Source: Pseudodesulfovibrio sp. JC047 (lineage in GTDB: Bacteria > Desulfobacterota > Desulfovibrionia > Desulfovibrionales > Desulfovibrionaceae). From it: a DNA stretch of 64,000 bases. The notes under the pieces were generated by a model that ran no database searches, had not been told where the DNA came from, and saw only the letters and a list, made by a program, of their open reading frames with translations. The position numbers and the translations under genes are program-made. Where the stretch lies: the NCBI RefSeq assembly GCF_010468615.1, contig NZ_WUEH01000015.1:28419-92418 (forward strand), written 5' to 3'. This document shows, piece after piece, positions 30,976 through 39,805 of the stretch (within the stretch, counting starts at the first letter, position 1; each line of letters opens with the position of its first letter).

Positions 30976-32157
30976 ATGACACTATTGGGAACAGCCAAAA
31001 CGGCATCTGCAAAGAAAATGATGCTGCTTGGTGGTGGCGAGCTTGGTAAGGAAGTTGCGATTGAAGCGCAGCGTCTTGGCGTTGAGGTCATTGTGGTTGA
31101 CCGCTATGAAGACACCCCTGCCATGCAGGTGGCGCACCGCTCTTATACCATGTCCATGCTGGATGGCGATGCGCTTCGTCGAGTCATCACAGAAGAGAAA
31201 CCCGACTATATTGTGCCTGAAATCGAGGCGATTGCCACGGCGACTTTGGTCGAGCTTGAAAAAGAGGGATTCAATGTTGTCCCCACTGCCAATGCCACGA
31301 AGCTGACAATGGATCGTGAAGGGATTCGGCGTCTTGCCGCTGAAGAGGTCGGTCTGACCACGTCGCCTTACCGCTTTGCCGACACAGAAGAAGAATACCG
31401 GGCGGCCGTGGCTGAAATCGGCATCCCCTGTGTGATCAAGCCTGTCATGAGCTCTTCAGGAAAAGGCCAATCCACGGTGAAAAGTGAGGCCGATATCCAA
31501 AAGGCGTGGGAGTATTCCCAGTCTGGCGGACGCACTGGCGAAGGGCGTATCATTGTCGAAAAATTCGTTCCTTTTGATTATGAAATTACCCTTTTGACCG
31601 TGCGTCACGTCGATGGAACAACATTTTGTGAGCCGATTGGGCACCGACAGGACAATGGGGATTATCGGGAATCCTGGCAGCCGCAACCCATGAGTGAGGC
31701 CGCCCTTGCCAAAGCGCAAGACTATGCTCGCAAAATTACAGACGCTCTGGGTGGGCGCGGCCTTTTTGGGGTTGAACTTTTTGTCAAAGATGATGATATC
31801 CTCTTCAGCGAAGTCTCCCCTCGCCCGCACGACACGGGACTGGTGACTGTCATCTCTCAGGATTTGAGTGAATTTGCCCTGCATGTACGAGCTATTTTGG
31901 GCTTGCCGATTCCGGGTATCCGTCAATACGGAGCCGCCGCTTCGAGTGTGATCTTATCCAACGGCACATCAGACAAACCCGCCTTTGATGGCGTTGATGA
32001 TGCGCTTCGCGAGCCGGATACAAATATGCTGATTTTCGGTAAAGGCGAATGTGCTGGAGTCCGTCGGCTTGGCGTTGCCCTGGCCCTTGCTGATGACGTG
32101 ACGAGTGCTGTGGAGAAGGCAAAAAAAGTTTCTTCTGCGGTCACTGTTTCATATTAG
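30976..32157 (+). CDS. purT: Formate-dependent phosphoribosylglycinamide formyltransferase
   Basis: 393 residues, family length. ATP-grasp enzyme: N-terminal [20 protein letters not shown] (nucleotide-binding), [15 protein letters not shown], the ATP-grasp loop [11 protein letters not shown], and metal-binding [11 protein letters not shown]. It makes formylglycinamide ribotide from GAR, formate and ATP in purine synthesis, a folate-independent step suited to a formate-rich anaerobe. It sits alone after tRNA-Arg, with codon use somewhat more AT-rich than the housekeeping genes, so acquisition is possible. A 13-bp hairpin terminator follows. Confidence 0.95.
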   Translation: MTLLGTAKTASAKKMMLLGGGELGKEVAIEAQRLGVEVIVVDRYEDTPAMQVAHRSYTMSMLDGDALRRVITEEKPDYIVPEIEAIATATLVELEKEGFNVVPTANATKLTMDREGIRRLAAEEVGLTTSPYRFADTEEEYRAAVAEIGIPCVIKPVMSSSGKGQSTVKSEADIQKAWEYSQSGGRTGEGRIIVEKFVPFDYEITLLTVRHVDGTTFCEPIGHRQDNGDYRESWQPQPMSEAALAKAQDYARKITDALGGRGLFGVELFVKDDDILFSEVSPRPHDTGLVTVISQDLSEFALHVRAILGLPIPGIRQYGAAASSVILSNGTSDKPAFDGVDDALREPDTNMLIFGKGECAGVRRLGVALALADDVTSAVEKAKKVSSAVTVSY

Positions 32158-32187
32158 AAACCATATGAACCGACCATGATACGGAAC

Positions 32188-32226
32188 AAAGCCGAGTGCG
32201 TATAGAACGCGCTCGGCTTTTTGCAC
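32188..32226 (+). terminator. Terminator after purT
   Basis: AAAGCCGAGTGCG / CGCGCTCGGCTTT stem (13 bp with one G-T pair), loop tatagaa, followed by T-run. Confidence 0.88.
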
Positions 32227-32332
32227 ATTGAGAGAAAGCGGACTTCGCAACAGGGTGAGCGCGTGCTTGGAGCATGGGCACGGTGTGTCGTCAGGCCGCA
32301 CGATTTGGGGAATTGGTGGTCCCTGAAAAGGG

Positions 32333-32995
32333 TCAAACGTTCTTCAAGAAGAGTTCACCAGTCCACGTATACCCTTCTTCCGTGAAATCTATGAATTGCT
32401 TTGGGTCGGTGATGGCATTTTCAATAAGCCATCTGACAAATCGACCTTTGATGTGTTTTCCCTGATGACCGGCCGGCATCTTTTTTCCTGCTTTTTTCAG
32501 GACGAATTCGACTTCAATTCCATGCTCATATCTGACCGCTTTCTTGTGTGCTTGCGGCAAGACATCAATGACAAAGGTGTTTTTCAATTGCTCTGAATTG
32601 GCATTTACCCACCTTTTGGCGGCCTGGAGTTTATCAATTTTCAAACGATAGTTGGGAATCAAATCAGTCGGGGCAACAAGGCCGAACAATCCTGAGACGA
32701 TGCGCACTTTGTCGTTGAAGTCGGATGTGTTTTTCAGCGTGTGATATGCAATAGCGTCGTACACAACACCCGTATAGCGTTCGATTGCTGGCAGTGTTTT
32801 TGAATTGAGGACGTTGGCGTTGACAGCCTGTGCTTTTTTGAGCGCCTTTTCCTTGAGTCCATATAATTTTTGAGGATCAGCTTTTTCAATCGCAGCAAGC
32901 AAGTCAGCCGTGATGCCCGATACAGACTTCAAGGGATTGTTCTTCCCTCCATCAGCCTTTCCCTCAGAGGGTGGAATCAAGAGACGAGTTTTCAT
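32333..32995 (-). CDS. yaaA: YaaA/DUF328 family peroxide-stress protein
   Basis: About 220 residues; start placed at MKTRLLIPPSEGK, the family N-terminus (10 further upstream codons are open). Conserved features: PPSEGK at the start, RYTGVVYDAIAYHTL, SGLFGLVAPTDLIPNYRLK, and the C-terminal GKHIKGRFVRWLIEN. In E. coli, YaaA lowers intracellular iron during hydrogen peroxide stress and the fold binds DNA. The gene is AT-richer than average here and lies beside RHS debris, within what looks like an accessory stretch after tRNA-Arg. Confidence 0.88.
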   Translation of the reverse strand: MKTRLLIPPSEGKADGGKNNPLKSVSGITADLLAAIEKADPQKLYGLKEKALKKAQAVNANVLNSKTLPAIERYTGVVYDAIAYHTLKNTSDFNDKVRIVSGLFGLVAPTDLIPNYRLKIDKLQAAKRWVNANSEQLKNTFVIDVLPQAHKKAVRYEHGIEVEFVLKKAGKKMPAGHQGKHIKGRFVRWLIENAITDPKQFIDFTEEGYTWTGELFLKNV

Positions 32996-33108
32996 AAAAT
33001 CCTCAGTGGTTGAGATGGGACACATGCAATTTCGTGCATGATATTCGAGCGGTCGATGCCATCATTTGAGAGAATATCCTGAATTCTTCACGCAGACAAT
33101 AGGGGCAG

Positions 33109-33300
33109 GCTTTAGCCTTGCATTACGATCAAGTTGGTTCCCTGCGCGCTGTTGCTGGCATATTGGGCAACGTGATATAAGACGTGCTGTTTGTTGGCGT
33201 GATTACGATCCAAACACTGGCCGGTGGACCGCACCTGATCCGCTTGGGGTGTTCCAAATATTTGACGAAGGTCCTGGCGGCAGAATCGTTGGAAGCATGA
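33109..33300 (+). pseudogene. Decayed fragment of an RHS-repeat protein
   Basis: Two pieces of the RHS core survive in different frames. From 33118 one frame reads LHYDQVGSLRAVAG..GNVI and then stops. From 33195 the next reads WRDYDPNTGRWTAPDPLG, the hallmark RHS core end. Intact proteins have 20-30 residues between these motifs; here only about 18 bases remain, so there is a deletion plus frameshift. The rest of the giant gene is missing. RHS proteins are polymorphic toxins or surface proteins. Confidence 0.8.
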
Positions 33301-33401
33301 TCAATGACCCCGGATGGTCCCCATGCCCTTGGTGTTGTTTTTGCCTCATGATGTCCAAATCAAGAAAAACAATGAGCGTATTGGTTTATGCGGGAGTAGG
33401 T

Positions 33402-33656
33402 ATGAATTGTGACGAATGCAACAGCAAGGTCCACAAGCTCGATAAGCGAGTTGGCGGATGTGTATGTGTCGCCTTGGGCGTGTTGACAAGCTTACGGCTC
33501 AACCCAGAACTGTCATTGAGGTTCGCTGGGTCAGTGTCTTTCTGGGTTATTCTATTCATTATTCCAGGCATGATGCTTTTGTTGTCTCAGCCCAGATACA
33601 ATTATTGGTGCTCAAGCTGTCAGAAAATGGTTTCAGTGCATGAAGCCGCGAGTTGA
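33402..33656 (+). CDS. Small two-helix membrane protein with CxxC pairs
   Basis: 84 residues. ATG 33402 has GGGAG 6 bases upstream. MNCDECNSKVHKLDKRVGG (CxxC) leads into two hydrophobic helices (about CVCVALGVLTSL and VSFWVILFIIPGMMLLL), and YWCSSCQKMV gives a second CxxC near the end. The pairs could bind zinc on the same side of the membrane. Its place directly after an RHS core fragment is where an immunity protein usually sits; that role is only inference. The longer frame through the RHS fragment is not a real N-terminus. Confidence 0.5.
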   Translation: MNCDECNSKVHKLDKRVGGCVCVALGVLTSLRLNPELSLRFAGSVSFWVILFIIPGMMLLLSQPRYNYWCSSCQKMVSVHEAAS

Positions 33657-33662
33657 AAAGAC

Positions 33663-33690
33663 ACAGGGCCACCGCGTGCGGTGGCCCTGT
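33663..33690. terminator. Bidirectional terminator
   Basis: ACAGGGCCACCGC / GCGGTGGCCCTGT, 13-bp perfect arms, between the small membrane protein gene (+) and the nucleoside permease-like gene (-). Confidence 0.8.
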
Positions 33691-33716
33691 GGTGTTTGAT
33701 GGTGACGAAAATGGAC

Positions 33717-34724
33717 TTATTTGGCGGGGACGCCGTCTTTCCATTCGGACCAGTGGCTGACAACTTCGTTCACGAAAACGGAACCGACGTCATAGGTGTT
33801 TCGAATGCCGGTCGAAAAGCCGCCGGGGTAGTTGCCCGGAGCCGGATCGAGATGTTCCAGCGTGGTCTCATTGGGGTTCCCCTGATCGAAGTTTACTGCC
33901 GTGCGCAGGCTCAGCACCCGGTCGCCATGGCCGAACTTCTTGATGACGTACCCAACGGCAACGCCTTCCATTTCGGTGATGATGTAGGTGCCGGCGTTGT
34001 TGACGTCACAGACGTATTGCGCTTCCTTGGACAGGGTCGGGCCGTGGAAAAACGTATCGCTTGCCACATGCGTGCCCACGCCAACGAACGGTGTCCGTTG
34101 TGCCGTTTTCTGAGGGTATTTCTGACGATATTTCTGGGACATTTCGGAGTCCTTCAACGGCGTGTCTTTGGTCAATTCAAAGGCGCGCTTCACCAGCTCG
34201 GGATTGATTGTGATCGTGCGAACAGCTTCATATCCCTTGCGAAGGGAAAACAGCGGTTGGCCTTCAGGCACTTCGCCTGCGCCCCAACGGTGCCCGAGAT
34301 CGTAGTCCACCAAGTAGTCTGCCCAGAACACGGACGCCACAGTGCCAACGCTGGGCGGCGTGCCGCCGCACCCGGTGATGATGAAATACGTGTCGGAGAA
34401 ATCAAACTGGGGGTTTGCGAGAATGGCGGTCATGCTGGACGAGCTGCGCACTTTGCCCATACCCAGAACACTGCCGGCCACGCCGTCCTTGTTGACCCAG
34501 ACAGGCCGCTCGGCCCCGACAACCGTATATTCCGTCGAATCTTTGAGATACCCTTCATACCAGTGCTGAAATTCACCGGCCTTGTCGCCGCTCAGTTTGC
34601 CTATTTCAAACTGGGCACCCACAAAGACCTTGATCTTGACGGGGGCCGCAGCCACTGCCGAGCTGGCCATGCCAACCAACATGATCAGGGCAATGACCAT
34701 GACCTTCAATTCTTTCATTTTCAT
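33717..34724 (-). CDS. Purine nucleoside permease (NUP) family protein
   Basis: 335 residues. A Sec signal peptide (MKMKELKVMVIALIMLVGMASSAVA, cut near residue 27) precedes a nucleoside-phosphorylase-like domain of the NUP family: ITGCGGTPPSVGTVASVFWA, GVGTHVASDTFFHG, and TEMEGVAVGYVIKKFG. Despite the name, the protein looks soluble and periplasmic with a phosphorylase fold. It may bind or cleave nucleosides outside the membrane. AGGA lies 6 bases before the ATG. No transporter genes are adjacent. Confidence 0.8.
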   Translation of the reverse strand: MKMKELKVMVIALIMLVGMASSAVAAAPVKIKVFVGAQFEIGKLSGDKAGEFQHWYEGYLKDSTEYTVVGAERPVWVNKDGVAGSVLGMGKVRSSSSMTAILANPQFDFSDTYFIITGCGGTPPSVGTVASVFWADYLVDYDLGHRWGAGEVPEGQPLFSLRKGYEAVRTITINPELVKRAFELTKDTPLKDSEMSQKYRQKYPQKTAQRTPFVGVGTHVASDTFFHGPTLSKEAQYVCDVNNAGTYIITEMEGVAVGYVIKKFGHGDRVLSLRTAVNFDQGNPNETTLEHLDPAPGNYPGGFSTGIRNTYDVGSVFVNEVVSHWSEWKDGVPAK

Positions 34725-34926
34725 TCGAAATCCTTTTTCATCTATGCCTAAACATTCAAGAACAATCGAATCGTGTATGAAAAAAGTATGGCGCAGTCAA
34801 TTGGTATTCAATGGGAAATGGAGTCTGTTCAACAGCCCTTTTCTTTTCTCTGAAGCACGTGCTTTTTTTCATGGCTTTTCCTTGGGGCTTCAGTCCATAT
34901 CAAACACGGTGTTCAGTCCGTTTTTT

Positions 34927-34960
34927 ACCCGAATAGTGCTGAAAACAGCAATATTCGGGT
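34927..34960. promoter_or_regulatory. Long interrupted palindrome upstream of the Ada-type gene
   Basis: ACCCGAATA-g-TGCTG-aaaa-CAGCA-a-TATTCGGGT: 9 + 5 paired bases around a 4-base loop, ending 57 bases before the ATG at 35018. It could be an operator, a terminator for leftward transcription, or a leader hairpin. Confidence 0.5.
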
Positions 34961-35017
34961 GGCCGGGCATACCGGAAGTCGGGTACTCTCGGTTTTGCAC
35001 AGCATGGAGGATGATAC

Positions 35018-35887
35018 ATGGAAGACACTGCATTTGACTCGGAAGAGTATGACCGAATAGAACGCGCCATTCTATTTATTGAAGACAATTTCACGTCGCA
35101 ACCGAGCCTTGAAGCGATTGCGGCCAGTGTGAATTTGAGTAAATTCCATTTCAACAGATTATTCAAACGTTGGGCCGGGGTAAGCCCCCTTCAATTTCAG
35201 CAATACATGACGCTTGAATATACGAAACACAAACTTGCCCAGGCTCGGAGCGTGTTGGAGGCTGCCCACGATGTCGGATTGTCCGGTCCCGGGCGGTTGC
35301 ATGATCTGTTCGTGAATTTTGAGGCCATGACCCCCGGAGAATACAAGAAACAGGGACGTGGTCTGACGATTACCTACGGTTTTGGCCCTTCTCCTTTCGG
35401 GGAATGTCTGCTGGCAACAACGCCTCGCGGGATTTGCTCTCTTGGTTTCGTGCAGCATGGTGATCGACAGGATGTGATGCAGCAATTGTTCGACCAGTGG
35501 CCGGGTGCCATGTTCACGGAGGATGGGCAGGCCATCTCTCTGGTGCTCGATCAGGTCTTCAACCGAGACGCGCACGATGCGTCCCGTTCTTTGAACCTGG
35601 TCGTCAAGGGGACGAATTTTCAGGTGAATGTGTGGAAAGCACTACTGGCCATTCAGGAAGGGGCTGTCGTCTCCTATCAGGATGTCGCCACCTCCATTGG
35701 CAAACCAAAGGCGTTTCGGGCGGTTGCATCGGCCATTGCCAGAAATCCGATCGGATACCTGATTCCGTGTCATCGGGTTATTTCAAAAGCCGGTCGTATT
35801 CATCACTATCGGTGGGGACACGCCCGGAAAAGTGCCATGGTTGGCTGGGAAGCCGCTGTCACGCGAGATATCTCTCGGGAGCGATGA
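35018..35887 (+). CDS. AraC-type regulator fused to O6-alkylguanine-DNA alkyltransferase (Ada-like)
   Basis: 289 residues. Residues about 10-110 form an AraC HTH domain (LEAIAASVNLSKFHFNRLFK, then DVGLSGPGRLHDLF). A ribonuclease-like spacer follows, then the alkyltransferase domain with acceptor cysteine in NPIGYLIPCHRVISKAG and helix-turn-helix AFRAVASAIARNP. It repairs O6-methylguanine in a suicide reaction and may activate its own or other genes. The N-terminal zinc methyl-phosphotriester domain of E. coli Ada is missing, so induction by phosphotriester transfer is not expected. A leader palindrome and a downstream hairpin bracket the gene. Confidence 0.9.
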   Translation: MEDTAFDSEEYDRIERAILFIEDNFTSQPSLEAIAASVNLSKFHFNRLFKRWAGVSPLQFQQYMTLEYTKHKLAQARSVLEAAHDVGLSGPGRLHDLFVNFEAMTPGEYKKQGRGLTITYGFGPSPFGECLLATTPRGICSLGFVQHGDRQDVMQQLFDQWPGAMFTEDGQAISLVLDQVFNRDAHDASRSLNLVVKGTNFQVNVWKALLAIQEGAVVSYQDVATSIGKPKAFRAVASAIARNPIGYLIPCHRVISKAGRIHHYRWGHARKSAMVGWEAAVTRDISRER

Positions 35888-35892
35888 AAGGA

Positions 35893-35925
35893 CGAACCAG
35901 CCTCTTCGTGTGAGGGGCTGGTTCG
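35893..35925 (+). terminator. Terminator after the Ada-like gene
   Basis: CGAACCAGCC / GGCTGGTTCG, 10-bp arms, followed by TTTTC, just after the stop codon. Confidence 0.8.
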
Positions 35926-35976
35926 TTTTCTGTGTGACGTGCGGGACCGATTTTCCGTCGGCTTGGGAAGGACGGC

Positions 35977-37515
35977 CTACTGGCCAACGCCCCCTTCATT
36001 TTCAAGGGTGCTGCTGAGATTCTCGACATTCTGTTGTGCGGCAGCGGATATCGGTGGCCAGTCCTTGAATGTTTCCAGATGTTTTTTCACGATCATTTGC
36101 GCCGGACCAAAGGCCCACATCTTTTGTCCCATCCAGCGGAGGTACATCCCTGATTCTTCAGCGGTCCGTTCCAGAGGGTCCTGTCGCAGATTGAACAACA
36201 ATGGTGCGTTGAGTTTTTCCTTGGCCCCTGCCCAACCATGATTCTGGACAACGAAATGGGCTTTCCAATTGCCATAACGGACCGCTTGAAGCGTGGCTCG
36301 TTCGTAATAGATGATTTCTTTTCGAGTGGATTCACCGGACCCGGTGAGCATGGGAAGTTGGTTGTATCCATCGAGATATGCCGTGTGTTTTTTATATCCC
36401 TTTTGCATTTTTTCCCGAAGGTCTGACGGACCACCCGCTGCGGCAACCAGTGTCGGCAGGAGGTCGAGACCGTCGAATAACCCATTGGAAACAGCCCCGG
36501 CAGCCACTTTTTCAGGCCAGCGAAGGAGCATGGGAACCCGGACGCCACCTTCCCAGGTCGTGCCCTTTTCTCCCCGGAACGGAGTCATGCCGCCATCGGG
36601 CCAGGTCATGATTTCAGGGCCGTTGTCTGCGGTGAAGATGACGATGGTGTTTTCGGCGATATCAAGCGTGTCGAGTTCATCGAGTATTTCCCCGACATGA
36701 TCATCCAGGTCCTTCATCACGACTTCCTGCAAGCCCTGCCCTTCCTGACCGAGTTGGGCTTCATACTTGGGAGAAAGGTGCGTCCAGACGTGGCCTCGCG
36801 AGGGACAATACCATACGAAGAACGGTTTCTTTTTGTCCACGGCATCTCTGATGAAAGTGAGGGTGTGCTTGTTGACCTCATCATCGAGTGTTTTCATGCG
36901 TTTGGGGGGCAGTGGACCGTCATCTTCAATTGTCTGTTTTCCGTCGGATGTCGCCCATGCGTGAATCACGTTGCGCGGAGCAAATGGTGCCCCGGCCTCC
37001 CCTTTTGGAAACTCGGGGTCAGTTGTGTATTCCATGGCGTTGAGGTGGTAGAGCCATCCCCAGAATTCGTCGAATCCGTGCATTGTCGGGAGAAATTCGT
37101 CCCGGTCTCCCAGGTGGTTTTTGCCGAACTGTCCGGTTGTGTACCCCAGTTCCTTGAGCAGTTCCGGGAGTGTCGGGGTGTCGGGATGCAGACCGACAGG
37201 ACCGCCCGGGAGGCCCACGGAATGGAGACCGGTGCGGACAGGGAGCTGGCCGGTAATCATGGCGGATCGACCGGCCGTGCAACTTGGCTGTGAATAATAG
37301 TCGGTAAATAACATGCCTTCATCGGCGAGTCTGTCGATATTTGGCGTTCGGCTGCTCATCAACCCGCGATGGTAGGCTTCAACATTGAGGATACCGACAT
37401 CATCCGTCAGAATGATGAGGATATTCGGCTGTTGTGATTTCGCAAAGGCGAGAGAACCGAATAGTCCCCACACGAAAAAAAGGCACATCAGGGAGCAAAG
37501 CGTTTTTTTCTTCAT
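35977..37515 (-). CDS. Secreted arylsulfatase
   Basis: About 512 residues. The start at 37515 has AAGGAG upstream and is followed by a signal peptide (MKKKTLCSLMCLFFVWGLFG, mature from about residue 25). Sulfatase domain: metal site ILIILTDDVG, formylglycine motif in PSCTAGRSAMITGQ (C-x-A-x-R variant, seen in many type I sulfatases), GKNHLGD, TADNGPE, and C-terminal RQDPLERTAEESG. Periplasmic hydrolysis of sulfate esters would release sulfate, the respiratory acceptor of such organisms. No sulfatase-maturating enzyme is seen nearby. It is divergent from the sulfate-exporter-like gene. Confidence 0.9.
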   Translation of the reverse strand: MKKKTLCSLMCLFFVWGLFGSLAFAKSQQPNILIILTDDVGILNVEAYHRGLMSSRTPNIDRLADEGMLFTDYYSQPSCTAGRSAMITGQLPVRTGLHSVGLPGGPVGLHPDTPTLPELLKELGYTTGQFGKNHLGDRDEFLPTMHGFDEFWGWLYHLNAMEYTTDPEFPKGEAGAPFAPRNVIHAWATSDGKQTIEDDGPLPPKRMKTLDDEVNKHTLTFIRDAVDKKKPFFVWYCPSRGHVWTHLSPKYEAQLGQEGQGLQEVVMKDLDDHVGEILDELDTLDIAENTIVIFTADNGPEIMTWPDGGMTPFRGEKGTTWEGGVRVPMLLRWPEKVAAGAVSNGLFDGLDLLPTLVAAAGGPSDLREKMQKGYKKHTAYLDGYNQLPMLTGSGESTRKEIIYYERATLQAVRYGNWKAHFVVQNHGWAGAKEKLNAPLLFNLRQDPLERTAEESGMYLRWMGQKMWAFGPAQMIVKKHLETFKDWPPISAAAQQNVENLSSTLENEGGVGQ

Positions 37516-37688
37516 GGAATTCTCCTTTGAAAGCGCATGACAGTCCTCATATTCATATGACGTATTTTTACATTCTTGTCGAATGAAGTGGTTTTTTATT
37601 CGATCGGCTCGTTTTGGGGACAAGTGCCTTTTTTCTCCCATCGTGGTATGTGTGACGTATCTCTCAAAAAATCTTTTTTGGAGGCACC

Positions 37689-39392
37689 ATGACAGGATTT
37701 TCGGATGTATGGAAAACAGAAGATTATTGGGCCATTTGGCTGGGTTTTTTCTTTTTGCTTGTCGGCCTGGGGTTGTTTGTCGGCCTGAGTCGGCCTGTCA
37801 ATCTTGAAAGTCGTCTGACAACCATCAATGCGAAGTTGGACTTGGCAGCGTCCGAGGCTCCGTTCAAAACCATCGATTATTATACTGCGGTCGAAGAGAA
37901 AGCCGGTATTCAGGCCAGACGGGAACCTTTGGGGCGAAAGATAGCTTCCTACGTCGCTCGGCCGAAACGGTGGGATTTCAATCCCCTTACGGCTTTTGTT
38001 AGATCAGCGCAGGATATGGCGGCCGACGAGGACACGCGTGCCCTTTATGCGGAGGCGATGCAACAGGAAAATGGTTTGTTTGTGCTGGCTCAACAGGCCG
38101 AAGCTGATGCCCGTGCAAGCGGGTTTGACAACATTATACTGAATGAGGGTGCCGAGGCCGCCATTGACGCGTGGCATGAGGCACACGGCATTGCCAAGGG
38201 GCTGAAGGCCCGGGTTCAGGCGACGGGGTACAATATTTTTCCTGGGCTGATCGTGTTGACGGCGGTGCTTGCCGGTGTTTTTGCCATTGGTGCGTATGCC
38301 ATGGGCAAAGACGTCAAAGGGTTTGTCCTGGCCTTTCCAGTGCTTATGCTCCTGGCCGTGTTCAGTTACATGATGGGAGAGCAGGAAACCATGAAGCGGC
38401 TTGGGTTCGGGTATCCGGCCTGGGCCATTGTCACGGGGATGATTATTTCAAATACCGTTGGCACGCCGAAGTGGATGAAGCCCGCGCTTGAAACGGAATA
38501 TTACATCAAGACCGGGTTGGTGCTTCTTGGTGGCGAATTGCTTTTTACCAAGATTCTGGCCATCGGGCTTCCCGGGCTGTTTGTTGCCTGGGTGGTCACG
38601 CCCACCGTGCTGATCCTGTCGTATCAATTCGGTCAGAAGATCTTGAAGATTCCTTCCAAGACCATGAATATGGTCATTTCTGCGGATATGTCAGTGTGCG
38701 GAACCTCCGCTGCCATTGCCGCCGCCGCTGCGTGCAAGGCCAAGAAGGAGGAGCTGACGCTTTCCATCGGGCTTTCTTTGCTTTTTACTTCGGTGATGAT
38801 GATCGTGCTTCCGGTGATTATCAAGGCGACCGGGATGCCGTATATTCTCGGGGGGGCCTGGATTGGCGGAACGCTTGACGCAACTGGAGCCGTGGCCGCT
38901 GCCGGTGCTTTTTTGTCCGAGGAAGCCATGTATGTGGCTGCAACCATCAAGATGATTCAGAACATGCTGATTGGTGGTATTGCCTTGGGTATTGCCGTGT
39001 ATTGGGCAACGCGGGTGGATGTTACAGATGACGATGTCAAAATAGGCGGCGGCGAAATCTGGAATCGTTTTCCCAAGTTTATTCTCGGCTTTATTTTCGC
39101 CTCGGTCTTTTTCTCTCTGCTCTACTCTTCGTTTGGGACGGATGTGGGCAGCGCGTTGCTTGAAAACGGTGTTATTCGAGGGATGACCGCCCCACTGCGG
39201 GCCTGGTTGTTCTGCCTTGCCTTTGCATCGATTGGTTTGGCAACGAATTTCAGGGAATTGGCGCCTTATTTTAAGGGAGGCAAGCCCGTGATCCTTTATC
39301 TTTGCGGACAGGGTTTCAACCTCACGTTGACCCTTATCATGGCGTATATCATGTTCTATCTGGTGTTTCCCGAGATCACCGCCAACATATGA
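37689..39392 (+). CDS. YeiH-family putative sulfate exporter, long form
   Basis: 567 residues, about 200 more than typical YeiH. TM1 (YWAIWLGFFFLLVGLGLFVG) is followed by a ~150-residue soluble segment before the UPF0324/YeiH membrane core begins near FPGLIVLTAVLAGVFAIG. The core has about ten helices with VSFGTSAAIAAAA-like motif CGTSAAIAAAAACKAKKEE, GAWIGGTLDATGAVAAAG, and a final FNLTLTLIMAYIMFYLV. The family is annotated as sulfate exporters without strong biochemical proof. Its divergent pairing with an arylsulfatase supports a sulfur-oxyanion role (inference). Confidence 0.85.
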   Translation: MTGFSDVWKTEDYWAIWLGFFFLLVGLGLFVGLSRPVNLESRLTTINAKLDLAASEAPFKTIDYYTAVEEKAGIQARREPLGRKIASYVARPKRWDFNPLTAFVRSAQDMAADEDTRALYAEAMQQENGLFVLAQQAEADARASGFDNIILNEGAEAAIDAWHEAHGIAKGLKARVQATGYNIFPGLIVLTAVLAGVFAIGAYAMGKDVKGFVLAFPVLMLLAVFSYMMGEQETMKRLGFGYPAWAIVTGMIISNTVGTPKWMKPALETEYYIKTGLVLLGGELLFTKILAIGLPGLFVAWVVTPTVLILSYQFGQKILKIPSKTMNMVISADMSVCGTSAAIAAAAACKAKKEELTLSIGLSLLFTSVMMIVLPVIIKATGMPYILGGAWIGGTLDATGAVAAAGAFLSEEAMYVAATIKMIQNMLIGGIALGIAVYWATRVDVTDDDVKIGGGEIWNRFPKFILGFIFASVFFSLLYSSFGTDVGSALLENGVIRGMTAPLRAWLFCLAFASIGLATNFRELAPYFKGGKPVILYLCGQGFNLTLTLIMAYIMFYLVFPEITANI

Positions 39393-39403
39393 GGGGGATG
39401 AAA

Positions 39404-39649
39404 ATGGACAGCAAATTGGTGAAAATACTTTTGGCGGTCGCCTTGATCGCCCTTGTCTGGTTTTCTGTGAGCATGATTGATCTGGCCCTGGATTCCACGA
39501 GCGATACGTATGAACAGATGGCGGACGAAATCGATCAGCGAGATATTGATACCGGCAATGCAATGAATTTCAATGACGATGAAACCTCTGGCAATGCCGT
39601 CTATGAAGCGACACAAACAACGGAGCATCCTCCGGGAGAACCTGAGTAA
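39404..39649 (+). CDS. Small single-pass membrane protein
   Basis: 81 residues from ATG 39404 (GGGGG 6 bases upstream; ATG 39398 also possible). One N-terminal helix (ILLAVALIALVWFSVSMIDL) and a strongly acidic tail rich in D, E, T and N. It lies 11 bases after the exporter-like gene, so is probably its co-transcribed accessory subunit. No family recognised. A terminator hairpin follows. Confidence 0.6.
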   Translation: MDSKLVKILLAVALIALVWFSVSMIDLALDSTSDTYEQMADEIDQRDIDTGNAMNFNDDETSGNAVYEATQTTEHPPGEPE

Positions 39650-39717
39650 TTCGCTTCATCCTTTGGAAATGTCCGTGTTGAAATTGGGTGGAGTTGAAAC
39701 AGTACGAAAAAAGTTTG

Positions 39718-39751
39718 CAGGGTCCACTCGATACCTGGTGGACCCTGTTTT
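39718..39751 (+). terminator. Terminator after the exporter pair
   Basis: CAGGGTCCAC / GTGGACCCTG, 10-bp perfect arms, 10-base loop, followed by TTTT. Confidence 0.85.
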
Positions 39752-39805
39752 GCCGCGCCTATCGCTAGGCCGCACCTTGCCCCGTGTCAGGCTTTCGCGT
39801 ATTCA

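Noticed and set aside
33066..33656. One 196-residue protein spanning the RHS fragment and the CxxC membrane protein
   Set aside because: The first RHS motif lies in another frame, there is an evident deletion, and the membrane protein has its own strong ribosome-binding site at 33393-33400.
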